This document shows, piece after piece, positions 8,947 through 20,050 of a stretch of 64,000 nt of DNA. Location: the NCBI GenBank assembly GCA_003194525.1, contig NBIV01000142.1, forward strand, positions 121,322 to 185,321. The letters are read 5' to 3'. Origin of the DNA: Gracilariopsis chorda (lineage: Eukaryota > Rhodophyta > Florideophyceae > Gracilariales > Gracilariaceae). The notes beneath the pieces are model-generated. The model was not told the origin of the DNA. It saw only the letters and a program-made list of their open reading frames with translations, and searched no databases. Position numbers and translations under genes: made by a program. Numbering within the stretch: position 1 is the stretch's first letter; each line of letters begins with the position of its first letter.

Positions 8947-10938
8947 TTAACGGCGGTATGGACGTTCACGTTGGTGGTATTCAGACTGCGGTGGATAGTG
9001 ACCTGAGCCAGGGCGCGGAGCGGGCGGGGATTGTTCGTATTCCGGATAATACGGTCTGTCTGATCCACCTTCTTGTCTTCGAGCACGATGAGGTTGGTGG
9101 TCATAGTAGGCATGAGGATTTCCTTGGGGCATATTTGGAGAATGGGATCGGCGGTCATGATAGGCATGAGGATTTCCTTGGGTCATAGTCGGAGAATGTG
9201 AATCACGGAAATTCCGTGGTCTATGCGTATTTGGCGGCCGGAATGGCGCATCGTTTGCGGAAGGGGGATATCCCATGGGCGGGTGCGACGGTGTAGGCGG
9301 AAATCCAATTCGAGGCGGAAGCCCGCTTCTGCTGTCATACATATGTGGTGGGGCATAACCCGGTTGGTAAGGAGGACCTGGGTACGGCGGTGGATAGCTA
9401 GGTGGGGGAGCACCGCCCCATGGGTATGGAGGTTGAGCATCATATGGATGTCGAAAGGGCTGCGTTGGAGTCGCCCCGCTGGGATGCGGATGGAGAGTGG
9501 AGTGCTCTCGATTATAAGCAGTATGTCGACCCTGAGGTTGATGCGACATGTAAGATCCATTTTGATATCCTTGTCCTTCGTACGCCCGGCGATCTTGATA
9601 TTGGTCTTCCATTGCACGTCGTCGAGGATGCTCCTGAGGGTGATAGCTTAGTGGAGGCATAGATTGCACTTCAGAGTGCGATGGTTTCTGGTGACCGTGA
9701 GGTTCAGTACTGTTATGATTATCATCGTGAGGCTCCCCTCTTTCCCGCTTCGAACCTTCCTGAGAGTCTGTCTGCTGGTCAGTTTCTTCTTGAATATGTG
9801 TAGCTTGGTCGTTTTGGTTCTCCTCTTCCTCTACTTGTGGATCATCTTCCTCGCTCTCATCGTCACGTCCTCTACCCCTTACGGCCCTCAGTTTCTTCTC
9901 TATTCGTCTTTTCTTGTTTTCTTTCCGTACACGCAACGTGTCCTTCCTCTTCTTGCTCGCTTCGGTTGCTAGCTCTCGTTTCTTTTCGTCCCTTTCTTGT
10001 CTTCTCTTACTCCTTTCGTAGAAGGTGTCATCAGCAGGTACAATATTCTTTAAGTAGTCCTCTGATGATTCTTCTATGGGACGGTGTTTTTCCTCTACCC
10101 TTGTTTCTTGAACCTTTTTCAGTTCGTTGATACGAGAGAGAACCTTGTTGATATCTTTCTTCCGCAGCAGCTTCTCTTTCTGAATCTTCCATTGTTCGTC
10201 TGTTAAACCGGGCGGGCGCTGAAGTTGGCTTTCGTCCGACAAAGGTTGCCCCACAATTTCATCTTCGTTCTCTTCTTCGACAGTTTTTGGTTTCGAAACC
10301 CTTCGGTGCAGTGGATTAGAACGTCTTCTTCGGACGGGTGTAGGAATTGAGTTGCGATTGACATGTACCCTTTGATCGGCTCGGTTTAGATCCGGACCGA
10401 TTGCTCGGCGACCAAGGGCGAAAGTGTCATTTAGTGACGGACCTTTGGGCACTCTTCGTGGAGTTGCCTTGGTGACGAACGGTTGTGCCTTTTGTTTAGG
10501 AGGAGGTTCCTCAAGTTCCAGTTGAACTCTGTATGGAAGCGTAGGTTGAACCCCCGTGGCGAATGCGCTATGAGTGGCGGGCTTTGCTTTGACGTACGGT
10601 TCTTCTGCCTCTGTAGAGGCACGCATATCAAAACTGTGAAGGAAGAGAGGAGTGGCGCTCAAAGGATCGTTCTCTATCATCTTATTTTGTAAGTGCAACG
10701 AACTGAGTCGTTCTACGGACTCGTCGAGAAGGGGAACAGGCTCAGAAAGAAACGAGGCTGCCGTAGCTTTACCCCATCCCGATACGTGTGTTACAACTTG
10801 TTTAAGGAACGGTTGTACACAGTCGCTAGGGAGGTGCAACGCAGAGTCGCAGATTTGCTTGCCATGTTGAGACTCAGGCTGCGAAATCATGTCGCTCACA
10901 GGATTTTTGGGCGGAGGTTGCGCAGAATTGCGATTCAT
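8947..10938 (-). CDS. Hypothetical disordered, low-complexity protein, about 663 aa
   Basis: The open frame continues upstream to 11085, but the first ATG is at 10936-10938 (start MNRNSAQ), which I choose. Residues 1-190 are polar and probably unstructured. About 230-380 is a charged helical region: a short folded segment (LTDEQWKIQKEKLLRKK) is followed by a long Lys/Arg/Glu helix with several nuclear-localisation-like runs (KKRKDTLRVRKENKKRR). The last 250 residues are Pro/Tyr/His/Gln/Gly-rich and contain an 18-residue tandem duplication. Such an architecture is common in RNA-binding or splicing-associated nuclear proteins, but I recognise no domain and do not assign a function. No intron is needed, though an upstream exon cannot be excluded because the frame stays open 5' of the ATG. 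Confidence 0.65.
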   Translation of the reverse strand: MNRNSAQPPPKNPVSDMISQPESQHGKQICDSALHLPSDCVQPFLKQVVTHVSGWGKATAASFLSEPVPLLDESVERLSSLHLQNKMIENDPLSATPLFLHSFDMRASTEAEEPYVKAKPATHSAFATGVQPTLPYRVQLELEEPPPKQKAQPFVTKATPRRVPKGPSLNDTFALGRRAIGPDLNRADQRVHVNRNSIPTPVRRRRSNPLHRRVSKPKTVEEENEDEIVGQPLSDESQLQRPPGLTDEQWKIQKEKLLRKKDINKVLSRINELKKVQETRVEEKHRPIEESSEDYLKNIVPADDTFYERSKRRQERDEKKRELATEASKKRKDTLRVRKENKKRRIEKKLRAVRGRGRDDESEEDDPQVEEEENQNDQATHIQEETDQQTDSQEGSKRERGEPHDDNHNSTEPHGHQKPSHSEVQSMPPLSYHPQEHPRRRAMEDQYQDRRAYEGQGYQNGSYMSHQPQGRHTAYNREHSTLHPHPSGATPTQPFRHPYDAQPPYPWGGAPPPSYPPPYPGPPYQPGYAPPHMYDSRSGLPPRIGFPPTPSHPPMGYPPSANDAPFRPPNTHRPRNFRDSHSPTMTQGNPHAYHDRRSHSPNMPQGNPHAYYDHQPHRARRQEGGSDRPYYPEYEQSPPAPRPGSGHYPPQSEYHQRERPYRR
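9096..9203 (-). repeat. 54-bp tandem duplication inside the low-complexity gene
   Basis: Two adjacent 54-bp copies (9096-9149 and 9150-9203) differ by a few substitutions and keep the frame. They encode an 18-residue unit, read as SHSPxMxQGNPHAYxDxx in each copy, near the C terminus of the 663-aa protein. Confidence 0.85.
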
Positions 10939-11600
10939 CGCGCCATGTACAAATCCGAGCTGCTCGGAAAAGGAAGGGGAAGGGAAGACGTGCGCGAAGT
11001 ACTCGTGAAAGTGGATATTACAACTATCTAGTCGTAACAGGAAGAGGTGGTTGGCAGCATTGCCGCGGGCGGAGAGGATGTTCACTGGAACGAGAAATCG
11101 GTTGCTGAGAGGCTCGGGCTTTTGGCGCCAGAAATAGTGATGTACGGAGGTGCGGGTCCCGTCAGTTGCGACAAAGGCAGGGGATAGAGAGCGGACTGAC
11201 AGCTGGAGTCGCTTGGCTAAGATTCTGTTTTCTGGGGAAGAGGGTTGAACCTTGCCTGGAGTAGTCGTATCTTACCGATTGGTAGCTCGCGCCGGCATGC
11301 AAAGCACGACGGGACTTCATTTTTTTCCGCCAGGATTTCATAATACCAAGAGTGGTTGCATGAGCCTCTGAATGGGCGAGACAGTGCATTAGAATGCTCT
11401 GCACTGCGGTTCATCATAGAATAGAATAACTTCAAATTTTTCGGTGAACTCCGAGATTAGTCAATCCTCATATTCGATACAGTTTTTTAACAAGTTGTTA
11501 GAAACAATGCTCTGTGGTTCAAGAATGGCCGCTATAATCTAGCGCACTGCCAGTCTGATCTTAGGTTATATTATAGCGGGCAAATTTTGAAGTAGAGCAC
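10939..11600. other. Intergenic, border of the transposon island
   Basis: It contains the promoter of the minus-strand gene at 10938 and then becomes AT-rich towards the Tc1/mariner element. Small frames on both strands (for example 11162-11435 minus) show nothing recognisable. Confidence 0.4.
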
Positions 11601-11668
11601 AGTGCAGTCCCCGAAATTCCAATAAATCCACCAAGCCACCGGCCTTGCTCGTGAAAAGTAAGGCCGAT
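11601..11668 (+). repeat. Left terminal inverted repeat of the Tc1/mariner relic
   Basis: Read against the reverse complement of 13721-13785, it shares CCCGAAATTC at the outside and a GGCCTTGCTCGTGAA block at the inside. The inner block is itself a hairpin, closed by GGCCTT and AAGGCC. Confidence 0.75.
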
Positions 11669-12537
11669 CGACGGTGGAGTAGTGCGTCTGAGCGTAAAGA
11701 CTATTAGAGCAAGTCTACCAGTGCTCTATGTTACAGACACTTGTTTTGAAAATAACATTCAACTTAGCATCCCAAATAATGTGCACGTCTATCAGTCAAG
11801 AGCAATATGCTTGAGTGCAAGTACAAGCCATTTTCAATACAAGAAAAGCTAGCGGGGAGCTTAGCACTGAACCAAGCGCCCTGTATAAGGTACAAAAAAA
11901 CACAGCCGACATGTTTAAATAAGAGCATTCGATTTCCTCCCCTCTGCTCGATCGCTCCCGCCACTAAAGTTACAAGATTTCAAGTAGTGAACAGATAGAG
12001 GTTGTAGCAGAAAGTTCTTTTCGTTGGCGCGAAGATTTGTTTTCCGCTCATTTCCACCGCCAAAAAAATGTTTGATATAGAATCACTGCTCTGAGTGGTC
12101 AAAGAAGTCTCCAAAACCCATTAAGCTTTCAAATTGCGCTGTTTACTTTCATTTGTATAATTTACTCGTAGTGAAATGAAAAAAGAAATCACAAGGCGGA
12201 TATGGCAACGATAAATGGCTATAAGAACGATATTACGGATGCCAAAAACGCCTAAGTGCGATATTTTAATATTTTTTGAGGATATAGCTCTCTGTTCAAC
12301 TTGATTTTACAGTTAGTGCTACGAAGAAGGCCAAAAATGCAACTTATACCCTATTGAGAACTTATGTAGACAGACTATATAACGTGAAATGCGAAATAGA
12401 TCCACGAAATTCAATAAATCCAAACACTTGCTTACTGTACTTTGGCGCCCTTTTTTGCCATTTGTAAGTGAAACTGAGCCTACTAGAACGACATCAAACG
12501 GTTTCACACTTCTGAACAGGGAACTTCTAGACTGCAG

Positions 12538-13544
12538 TTGCAAAAAATTTCCTGTGGCAAAATTCTTACGAACAGAAAGAAAAGCATCATTTTAGCTGTA
12601 AATCACGAGCAAGTCAGCAAAAGAGACATTGCAGAGGCTATCAACCGCTCTAGAAGAGCCGTGCAAAATATCTTAAACAACTCGAACAAATTCAGCAGAA
12701 ATTATTCGCGAGCTAATAACCGTACGCTTACGGAAAAAACAGAGCGGCGGATAGTTTGCAAAGCTCCAACAGGAGAACTCATTGCAAATGACATTATTCG
12801 AGAAATGCAACTCCCCGTAACAACTCGTCGAGTACAGCAGATAATCCACAAAGTTCCACACCTGAAGTACAAAAGAATGATCACAGGCTCTTACATGAAG
12901 GCGGCGCACAAAGTTACACGAATGGAGTTTGCTAGAAATTACCTTCAATCTGAGGCTATCGATTGGGAGAAAGTTATTTTCACGGATGAGAAAAAGTTTA
13001 CTTTGGACCGCCCCGATGGGAAATGTATGTATTGGCACTGTTTACGTACCAAACCGAGACGTTTTTCTAAACGGAATATGGGAGGTGGATCGGTCATGGT
13101 TTGGGGAGCTATTTCTTACTATGGTGCGCTGCAAGTAGTGGAATTGAATGGTAACCAGAACTCTACAAACTATGTGCAACTACTTGAATAGAATCTTTTA
13201 CCTTTTGCTGCAGAACTACTAGGTGAAAGTTGGACTTGTGCACAATGGTGCATCTATCCATCGTTCTAGGCTTACAAAAGAGTGGATTGTACGCAAAAAA
13301 AGTTGGTGTTTTACAGTGGCTGCCTCATATTCCGGACTTGAATTTAATTGAAAATATGTGGGGGTGTATGGTAAGGGACTTGTATCAAGGTTGTAAGCAG
13401 TGTAATACTGTGGACGAGCTTGATGCTAAAATCGAATCAGTTTGGAACCATATCGGGGAAGCTTTTATACGGAAACTCTACCGTTCTATCAATACTCGTC
13501 TACTATGCGTGCTGGATGCAAATGGTGGACCGTCTGGTTATTGA
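12538..13544 (+). pseudogene. Tc1/mariner transposase, broken
   Basis: The first reading frame (about 217 codons to a stop at 13189-13191) has no ATG at its head. It encodes a helix-turn-helix DNA-binding region (KRDIAEAINRSRRAVQNIL) and the first half of the DDE domain, including FTDEKKF with the first Asp (codon at 12985) and GGSVMVWGAISYYG. The second part lies in other frames: VHNGASIHRS near 13225-13260 stands where the family has Q-D-N-A..H, so the second catalytic Asp is replaced by His. HIPDLNLIENMW (about 13326-13362) holds the third acidic residue and gives DD34E-like spacing. At least one stop and one frameshift separate the parts. The gene cannot make a working transposase. Confidence 0.88.
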
Positions 13545-13720
13545 TTTTGTTTTTTCTACAAAGTTGTTTTTGGACTTATTCAATTTCGTGGATTTATGCT
13601 ATATTTCACATAGTAAAGTCCAAATATGTTGTTGTTTGAGTTCTACTTTATCTTTTTGCTACTACCAATGCAAAAACTCTACTCTTGTACATGTTCGGAG
13701 CTACTCAACAGATCCTTACT

Positions 13721-13785
13721 GGCCTTGCTCTTCACGAGCAGGGCCGCTAGTCTGTTGGACCTAGTTGAATTTCGGGCAGTGTACA
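13721..13785 (-). repeat. Right terminal inverted repeat of the Tc1/mariner relic
   Basis: This is the inverted counterpart of the left end, with matching outer (GAATTTCGGG) and inner (CTTCACGAGCAGGGCC) blocks and scattered mismatches. Confidence 0.75.
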
Positions 13786-13924
13786 GTGCGCGTGAATAGG
13801 TGTAACGAGCAAATCAAATTCCTCAGAATGGCAAATCCGTTCACACCAAGATACAGCCAATTTTCGTAACACACTCCGTTTCTGCGGCCAAAGATAATAT
13901 TGTACTTTCATCTCTACCTTTCAT

Positions 13925-15670
13925 TCAACCCAAACAGAGTAGAAAAAGACCCAGTACATCCTGCCCTGTTGGTACCTTTACCATCGCCATCTTCATTAGC
14001 CTTAGCCGCTTTTTTCTGAACTCTGGCATTTTAGTCTTCTCCTCTACTCCAATCTGCACCGCTTGCGAGTTAGTCCTTTCCACAACATTCGTCTTCTTTG
14101 TAATAACCATCAAGTTTATTTTTCAGAAGATATCTTTTTCTTCTTCTTTCGTGAGCTGAAAAAACTAACGACAAGGCTATAAAAGTCAATACATACAAAC
14201 TGTCTATAAGGGGTCGCACACGTTCCTCACCAACATGTTCATATGTTATGCCTCTCCTAACCAATTTATACGTACTCCATGAAGAATCAAATGACAACGT
14301 CTGCGCGTCCACATAACCATCATTAGCGAATGAAAACCGAAACACTTGGTAAGAAAAAAATTAAATGACAAAAGGCATACTAAAAAAACCCCCAGTACCT
14401 TCTTCCCATTATACCACATCACTTCAGTGGCACAAACAACACAGGTAAAAGAAGAACTGCTTTCAACAATACGCATCATCTCATACGAACAATATACATT
14501 CATTTGCGTCATTCTTCTTTTGACGAGACCAAAAACTGCATCACAACAATTTTTCGTATGTCTGGCCACAACAAAGCGCAAAGCAATCTCATCCTCATAT
14601 CTCATAATAACTCTGCACAGAAAGTACCGAAAGCTAAAACGATTTTTGTTCTGACCGCTAGAATTGTCTGCATGCAGATTGATTCGACGATGATGCTCAG
14701 ACACAACGCCGTTAACACGATGCTGCTAAAACGCATAATGCAACATCGACGAAACCTCATTAGCAGTCTTATTATTTGGCCAGTGTCCTTCACGTAGCCC
14801 AAAGATAAAGCATCGACTTTGACTGCTGCTGGGAGCACCGAAGAAGTGGAACTTCAGACCAGTCACAAATTCAAGGTGTCCTGGCTGACGAGCACGGTGT
14901 GGCAACAGCACTTTCTCAGCAAATTCAAAACTCAGATGGATTGGCTCAGTTCCTGGTGTTACCATGGTTTCTTCTTGTATCTTTCGATACATGTTAAATT
15001 TTCCAAGCTCATCTAAACGGTGGTTCCTTCGAGCTGACAGAAATGTCAGCCGAGGTTCTTCGTTGCCCGAAATAGCAGCTGCATTTTGCAACGAAGTGCA
15101 GGTATCACAAAAGTCACTTTCTTTTCGCAATATTCTCAGATTGCCGTAGTGTTTACGCCATCACCTAAGTAGGCACAACCCCTGTGTCTGACACTAGAGT
15201 GTGCAGCGCACCACAGGTGGCACTTCCCAGATCGGGAGGTGCACGAGCGTTCTAATGAAGAAAACAATCTAAAAATTAAGAACTAAAATAGCCGAAATAC
15301 TGGTAAAGTCCTATGCAGCCATCCATCTATCCCGATATACTCAGGGTTAGCAGGTATTAGTACACGTCAGGCCCGCATCCACATCGGCGTGGCATCACAG
15401 CAGGGAGACTGCATCCCATAATCAATCTTCCCATTACCAAAGCGATACATGCCTTATATGATCCGCCTGTTCGCTAAGTCGCGACGAGTATATTTCATTA
15501 CAGGTTTCGTCTTCGAAGATGGAGAACTGCAAAGCTAAGGTGTACAAGATTTGTGGCACTGTGCCGTTGCGTTGTTGACGTGCACGGGATGTTGCAGAGT
15601 CATTGATTTGTTCCAAATCGGATGCCTGGACTTGCTCCAATTTGAAGCAGTCAAGGTTCGGCACATTCAA
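13925..15670 (-). pseudogene. DUF7869-like transposase-related protein, broken by frameshifts
   Basis: Three minus-strand frames read in order as one decayed protein. The first (15130-14726) contains DFCDTCTSLQN, a probable Cys pair, and then SFEFAEKVLLPHRARQPG and EGHWPNNKTANEVSSML. The second (14704-14246) contains LHADNSSGQNKNRFSFRYF and FVVARHTKN. The DNxxGQNKN motif followed by GHTK-like residues is characteristic of a large group of uncharacterised transposase-like proteins (DUF7869) from algae and animals; the acidic and Asn residues resemble an RNase-H-fold active site. The third (14345-14070) continues it. An upstream frame at 15670-15434 may be the N-terminal part. Several frameshifts and stops make it a pseudogene. 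No terminal repeats were found. Confidence 0.6.
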
Positions 15671-16790
15671 CCCTCAAATGGATGTCATTGAGAAAAAGGA
15701 TTATGAAACAGAGATTGTCGTTTTACTCAGCCTTCCCGACCGTTTTGAAAAGCGAGGCTTCGGAATGTTACAGAAACCGCTGTTGAGATATCTTGCTCGT
15801 TACAACTCCAATTCTTCTGATTTTGGATGCATTTTAAAGCTCTTTTAAGGGCGATGACTGCGTTATTGGTATCGTGCTGTCGACAACCTATGCCATTCTG
15901 AGTAATTTGAGTAGAATGCCACACATATTATAAGGTCAGTGGCGTAGGAGACACAAGTTTCATTATCGCTGTAAAGAGCACATCACCTCTAAGGTGGATA
16001 AAAGCACATTCCAACGGTGCATCGTTAACGAAACAAGGAGCCTACATAGCTAAGATATGTACAAAACAATTATTGTAAGCAATAGAAAGTATAACACTGC
16101 TTTAATGCTTATTTGATCCCATTTGAGTGAAACACTGTTAGAAACAGAGGTGCAGTGGTTGAGTTGGTTGGAAGTCGATGGTGATGATCCGAATTAGAAG
16201 TTCGGAACATCCATCGGGTTTTATATAGAGTTTCAAGTCTACTTCTATCAGTGACACTAGTCGATGAGAAGTCGTCCGAGTTAAACGATATCATGCTTGG
16301 TGTTCGTGCTGGCCTCCGTACGCGACTGGTTTACCGGGTTCAGTGCCGGATCTATTCGTTTGATGACTTGTCAAATTCTATCAATGCTGATGACTTGTCA
16401 TCAGACAAGGTCTTTGATGATCGGGCATGGAACCAGAGTGCCAGTGATGACTTGGCACGACTCCCTCTGGAATCTTCCATAACCGTTCGATCTCTGCCGT
16501 ACCGTGTGAAGTGTCTGTCAACGGTATGAGTATTAGGCAACGTGTACTTTAGAGCCAATATGTCCACTTGGTCAACCAAGACTTCTCTGACATGAACATG
16601 TTGACATGTCATATTGACAGGGTGTCACAAAGATGTCAACTCGGCTTTGAGGCCAGTTTGGCATGGCGAATGGGTATCCGATCTCTTCATGAGATCGAGT
16701 AGAATAAAACTAGTTGGTTTGCGCACGGTAGACCTGATGCTAGAGCCAATTATATTCAAAGAAAGGTAAATAATATATAATTCTAACAAA
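15671..16790. other. No gene recognised; short hairpin-forming repeats
   Basis: No convincing coding region. Around 16360-16460 short motifs recur (TGATGACTTG several times) and form small hairpins, for instance GTGCCA...TGGCAC near 16438. These are probably relics of further mobile elements. Confidence 0.35.
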
Positions 16791-16799
16791 CACTCAGTA

Positions 16800-17430
16800 C
16801 TTAGTTATCGCACCCTGCTCAGCCAAAAAAGCAAAGCACTGACGCTGCATGCTGTAAATTTGCGCTAGCAGCATCTCATCTCCTACCTTTTCCAACTCCT
16901 CAAACATGGCCTGTGTCAACTCATTAAACAAATCAATTGGCATGCAATGTAGTAAGTCCGGTGCGCTAAAACTTTCAAAAAGTTCTCAATTGGATTCATA
17001 TACGGTGCCCTACTTGACCAGTCTACTAACTTGATGTTCCTCGCAGCAAATGACTTATTACAAGAATTTTAAACATGAATACAAAAGTTATCTTGCTGAA
17101 AAGTCCATAATTTGTGTGTGTTATAGCATCCCAATCCTAAAGATGGTCTTCTGCTAACATTGCGCACACTTCTTAGAAACCTGATGCTCATGCACTAGTA
17201 CCAATGCTCCCTGTCCAAAATAAGAAAAACATCCCCAAACCATAATACGTCCGTTTCTTTTCTGAAGGTTTTGAAAACAACCGTTATTTGGCTCAAGTTG
17301 CATGCAAATACGAAACAAATCCATCCGCTTCATCCATGTTAAACTTTTTTTCATCTGGAAAACAGCATTGCTTCATCGCATAGTGCTCTATGTGACAAGT
17401 TAAGTGGTCCACTGAACAAGACATTATTTT
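16800..17430 (-). pseudogene. Second mariner/Tc1-like transposase fragment
   Basis: On the minus strand 17354-17154 encodes GRIMVWGCFSYFGQGALVLV, the block before the second catalytic residue of Tc1/mariner transposases. Further along, about 17020-16960 reads VDWSSRAPYMNPIENF in pieces, the counterpart of the WPxxSPDLNPIEN motif that carries the third acidic residue. Stops and frameshifts interrupt the reading. It is distinct from and more decayed than the element at 11601-13785, and it lies on the opposite strand. Confidence 0.65.
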
Positions 17431-18240
17431 TTATGTTGAGTGGTTAGGAAAAATTGGGTTTTTTTCTTTAGTCCGTGTCAAATAGTAGAGGTTCAGACCG
17501 ATACTTTAAGAGGGATTTTCAGTGAAATAGTGCTTTCTTCTGTGTGTTAAGCCTCTCGGTGAAATCTTCGTTTAGCATTTGTATTTAATTTTTATGGTAG
17601 TCTTGAACATTGGTTCTTTCTGTATGCATTTTTTGCTTTTAAGAAGTTGAGAATGACAGTGTTCGACCCTTTTTAGAATTTCAGCGCTGTGTTTGTGCTT
17701 CTTTTTTTAGCCCTGAAAAGTAAAAATGGCTCCCGTTTCTTGCTGGGTCAGTGATGTTCTATGGGACATGTTTAAAGCAGAATTGATCTGCATCGTAGAA
17801 CTGGAAGTGAAAAAATCGTTAGTAGAGAACATTTGGGGTTGTTGTGTTGTTACCTTTTTTTGAAATTTGGTGAGAATCAAACTAACAGTTTTGCGCTCTT
17901 ATAGTTTGACTAACTCTGTACGGCTTTTTATAGATTTTTTCAGAACTACTGCTATTACTTGAGTATCGCTTGTACTGTGATACTCAGCTTGTAAACCTCT
18001 TTAAATTATTCTGAATTTTATTTTGTGCCCTGACAAAAGGATGTGTGTGCTGCCGGTCTCAAATTTTTGACGCACACTTTATAGCACGTATTGCGTGACG
18101 AACCTCTTCATTCGTGTGCTTAAATACCCTCGTAGTTTCTGCATCTACCAAAGTAGCTCCGGAAGAGAGACATGTCCTGAAAATATAGCGCTTGAGATTT
18201 CATTGGCCATCGCGACATTGGTTTTTGATTAACTGTGTGT
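17431..18240. other. AT-rich stretch without recognisable features
   Basis: About 800 bp rich in T runs and stop codons in all frames. I see no gene or repeat that can be named. Confidence 0.4.
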
Positions 18241-18345
18241 CAAACATTGCTGTACAGTAACCACAGAACATCGACATGAGCCCTCGGGCAACGAGCTCCA
18301 AGTAAACTGAGGATGAAATGCTATCACTCACAGGTTATGAACCCT
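18241..18345 (+). mobile_element. Scrap of the 3' end of a Ty1/copia element
   Basis: This stretch closely matches the segment at about 31599-31690, the 3' end of the copia element found there (shared CATTGCTGTACA, ACCACAGAACA, AGCCCTCGGG, GCTCCAAGTAAA). It is therefore the truncated end of a second copy in the same orientation. Confidence 0.7.
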
Positions 18346-18425
18346 ACGTTTAGGCGGAAAAAGCCAAACGATCCCCACTCAGAACGTCAAACATACTGAA
18401 CGTAAAGCACACCCAGTACACACTG

Positions 18426-18991
18426 TGGTATAGCCAGTGGTGAGCACAACGTCCGTAAATTAGGACTTTTAGATTCGGCGTACCAGATGGGTTCCAATAG
18501 GTGGTGGTCTCCCTAATATACGAGTGGCGACTGGGAGAATCCTGAACGGAGATCCGCAAGCACCAAGCAGAGAGTGGGTTCACTGGGCCGACGATAATCC
18601 TACAGGCACTGCTATGGGACGCGCTGGGTATCGCCGGCTTAGAAACCACACCTAGAGGATGATGTAATAGTGTACCTGAAGTTGAGGATCACGAGGTTGA
18701 ACCAGACGATCTACAAAAAGCCTCGATGGTGCTTGGTTTACTTTCCCGGAGGCAGAGCTTTTAGCGGCGCAATATACACAGTGCCGCGATCTGACCTCGA
18801 GGGAAACTATCTACTGCACCCTATAAAAATAAAAGTTAAATTATTCTACTTAATTGAATTACAGTCCGCTGGAACAATTCCTCTGGAGTAGTGTGCCACG
18901 TGGCACCAGTTAGAAAATAGGAATAATCTGTTAGGAATCTTCCGTAACAGCCCATCCTTAGGAGTATGTATAGTACCCACTGTACTACACA
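18426..18991 (-). repeat. 3' LTR of the gypsy element
   Basis: It is about 566 bp and begins, in element orientation, with TGTGTAGTACAG at 18991 and ends with TATACCA at 18426. It matches the copy at 26605-27171 over its whole length, with substitutions and small gaps. Confidence 0.9.
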
Positions 18992-19001
18992 CCCTTTTCT
19001 T
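18992..19001 (-). other. Polypurine tract of the gypsy element
   Basis: In element orientation the sequence AAGAAAAGGG directly precedes the TGTGTAG start of the 3' LTR. This is where plus-strand DNA synthesis of an LTR element is primed, and it confirms the minus orientation. Confidence 0.75.
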
Positions 19002-20050
19002 GGAATGCACCACGTCCTCGAGTTGCATCACGACTAAGTGCTCGTCTCCCTTGGTGCTTCTGAGGATCCGCTCTGGGCGCGCCTTGCAGCGGTGAGTCTT
19101 GTTATCTCCATCGCAGGTGCTATCCTTGCATACGCTTTCATTCAGTGCGGCGTCCGTTCCGAATCTCCAAGGCAAAAATTCGGCCCTAACCTCACGCATA
19201 TTTACCCACGTCCGCTCATACCTCAGGTGTTACTCCTTTAGGTGATTGGGTGCATTTCAGCCCCATTTCTTTACTTCATCGTGTGGGCGACTTTCATGTC
19301 GTGGAGGAACGCCTGAACGAGGAACTATGAATCGGTTCCGTATTATGGAGTGGCCTACGTCTCCTACATCCTCCGAGGCGTCGTCCGCTCGAATTCTGCA
19401 ACGACGTTGCGATAGTTCTGCGATTCCGGAAGGACATATAAGCAGCGGCACTCCTCTGCAGGTATCTCCCTCCTTTCTTGGTATGAACACACAACTCTCT
19501 CCTGCTCTTCCTGCTTTCTTCTTCTTTTCTGGAATGTTTCAAGCTTATAGCGATCGATCTCCGTCACACTTCTACTGGTGCCCCACTCCGGCCTGGGGAG
19601 CATCTCGATCATTGCGCCAGTTGGGTGTTCGTGCCTTTCCATGATCGGCAGGTCTGCCTAACGTGCTCTGTCGGTGACTACATCCACCATTCCGTGCGAT
19701 AGCATCAGGCGGCGCGCTTTGGCGGGAACCTGTAGGCAGTTGACATAGCCTGCATGGATCCAGTTCGTAAATTCAATAAAGATAGCCTTTAGGTGGTACA
19801 GCAGTTCCATCTAAGATTAGTGCTAAATGGGGTTCATTAGTTCCTATAGGTGCGAAAAGAAACGACAAGAAACCTGTAGGGTAGTTTGAAAATGTATTTC
19901 TCCTGTAGGTGAAGAAAGCAGAGAAAGAGCATTGTTGGTCCCTCCGCCTTTCTTAGACGAAGCGCCTACGAGAATTTGCGGTTTTGCTCCAGTGTGGCGT
20001 GGTATCGCCTGGAAAGTTCTCCGAGATGTGTTCCGGATGTTCTTCCGTAT
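19002..20050 (-). other. Non-coding 3' part of the gypsy element
   Basis: Between the chromodomain stop (about 20060) and the polypurine tract there is about 1 kb with only incidental frames on either strand. It probably represents the 3' untranslated part of the element. Confidence 0.5.

Larger units (their letters stand above)
11601..13785 (+). mobile_element. Tc1/mariner-type DNA transposon relic
   Basis: A transposase pseudogene lies between two imperfect terminal inverted repeats of about 70 bp (left about 11601-11668, right about 13721-13785). The outer ends share CCCGAAATTC, and the inner ends share the GGCC(T/C)TGCTCGTGAA(A/G)AG block. A clear TA target duplication could not be fixed at both ends, so the outer limits are approximate. 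The 5' part of the element (11670-12530) is non-coding and AT-rich. Confidence 0.8.

Noticed and set aside
9223-9972. Long plus-strand frames opposite the low-complexity gene
   Set aside because: They are antisense shadows of the minus-strand gene, produced by its repetitive Pro/His/Arg codons.
19246-19644. Plus-strand frame of 132 codons inside the gypsy element
   Set aside because: It lies in the non-coding 3' part of a minus-strand element, overlaps other frames and has no recognisable content.
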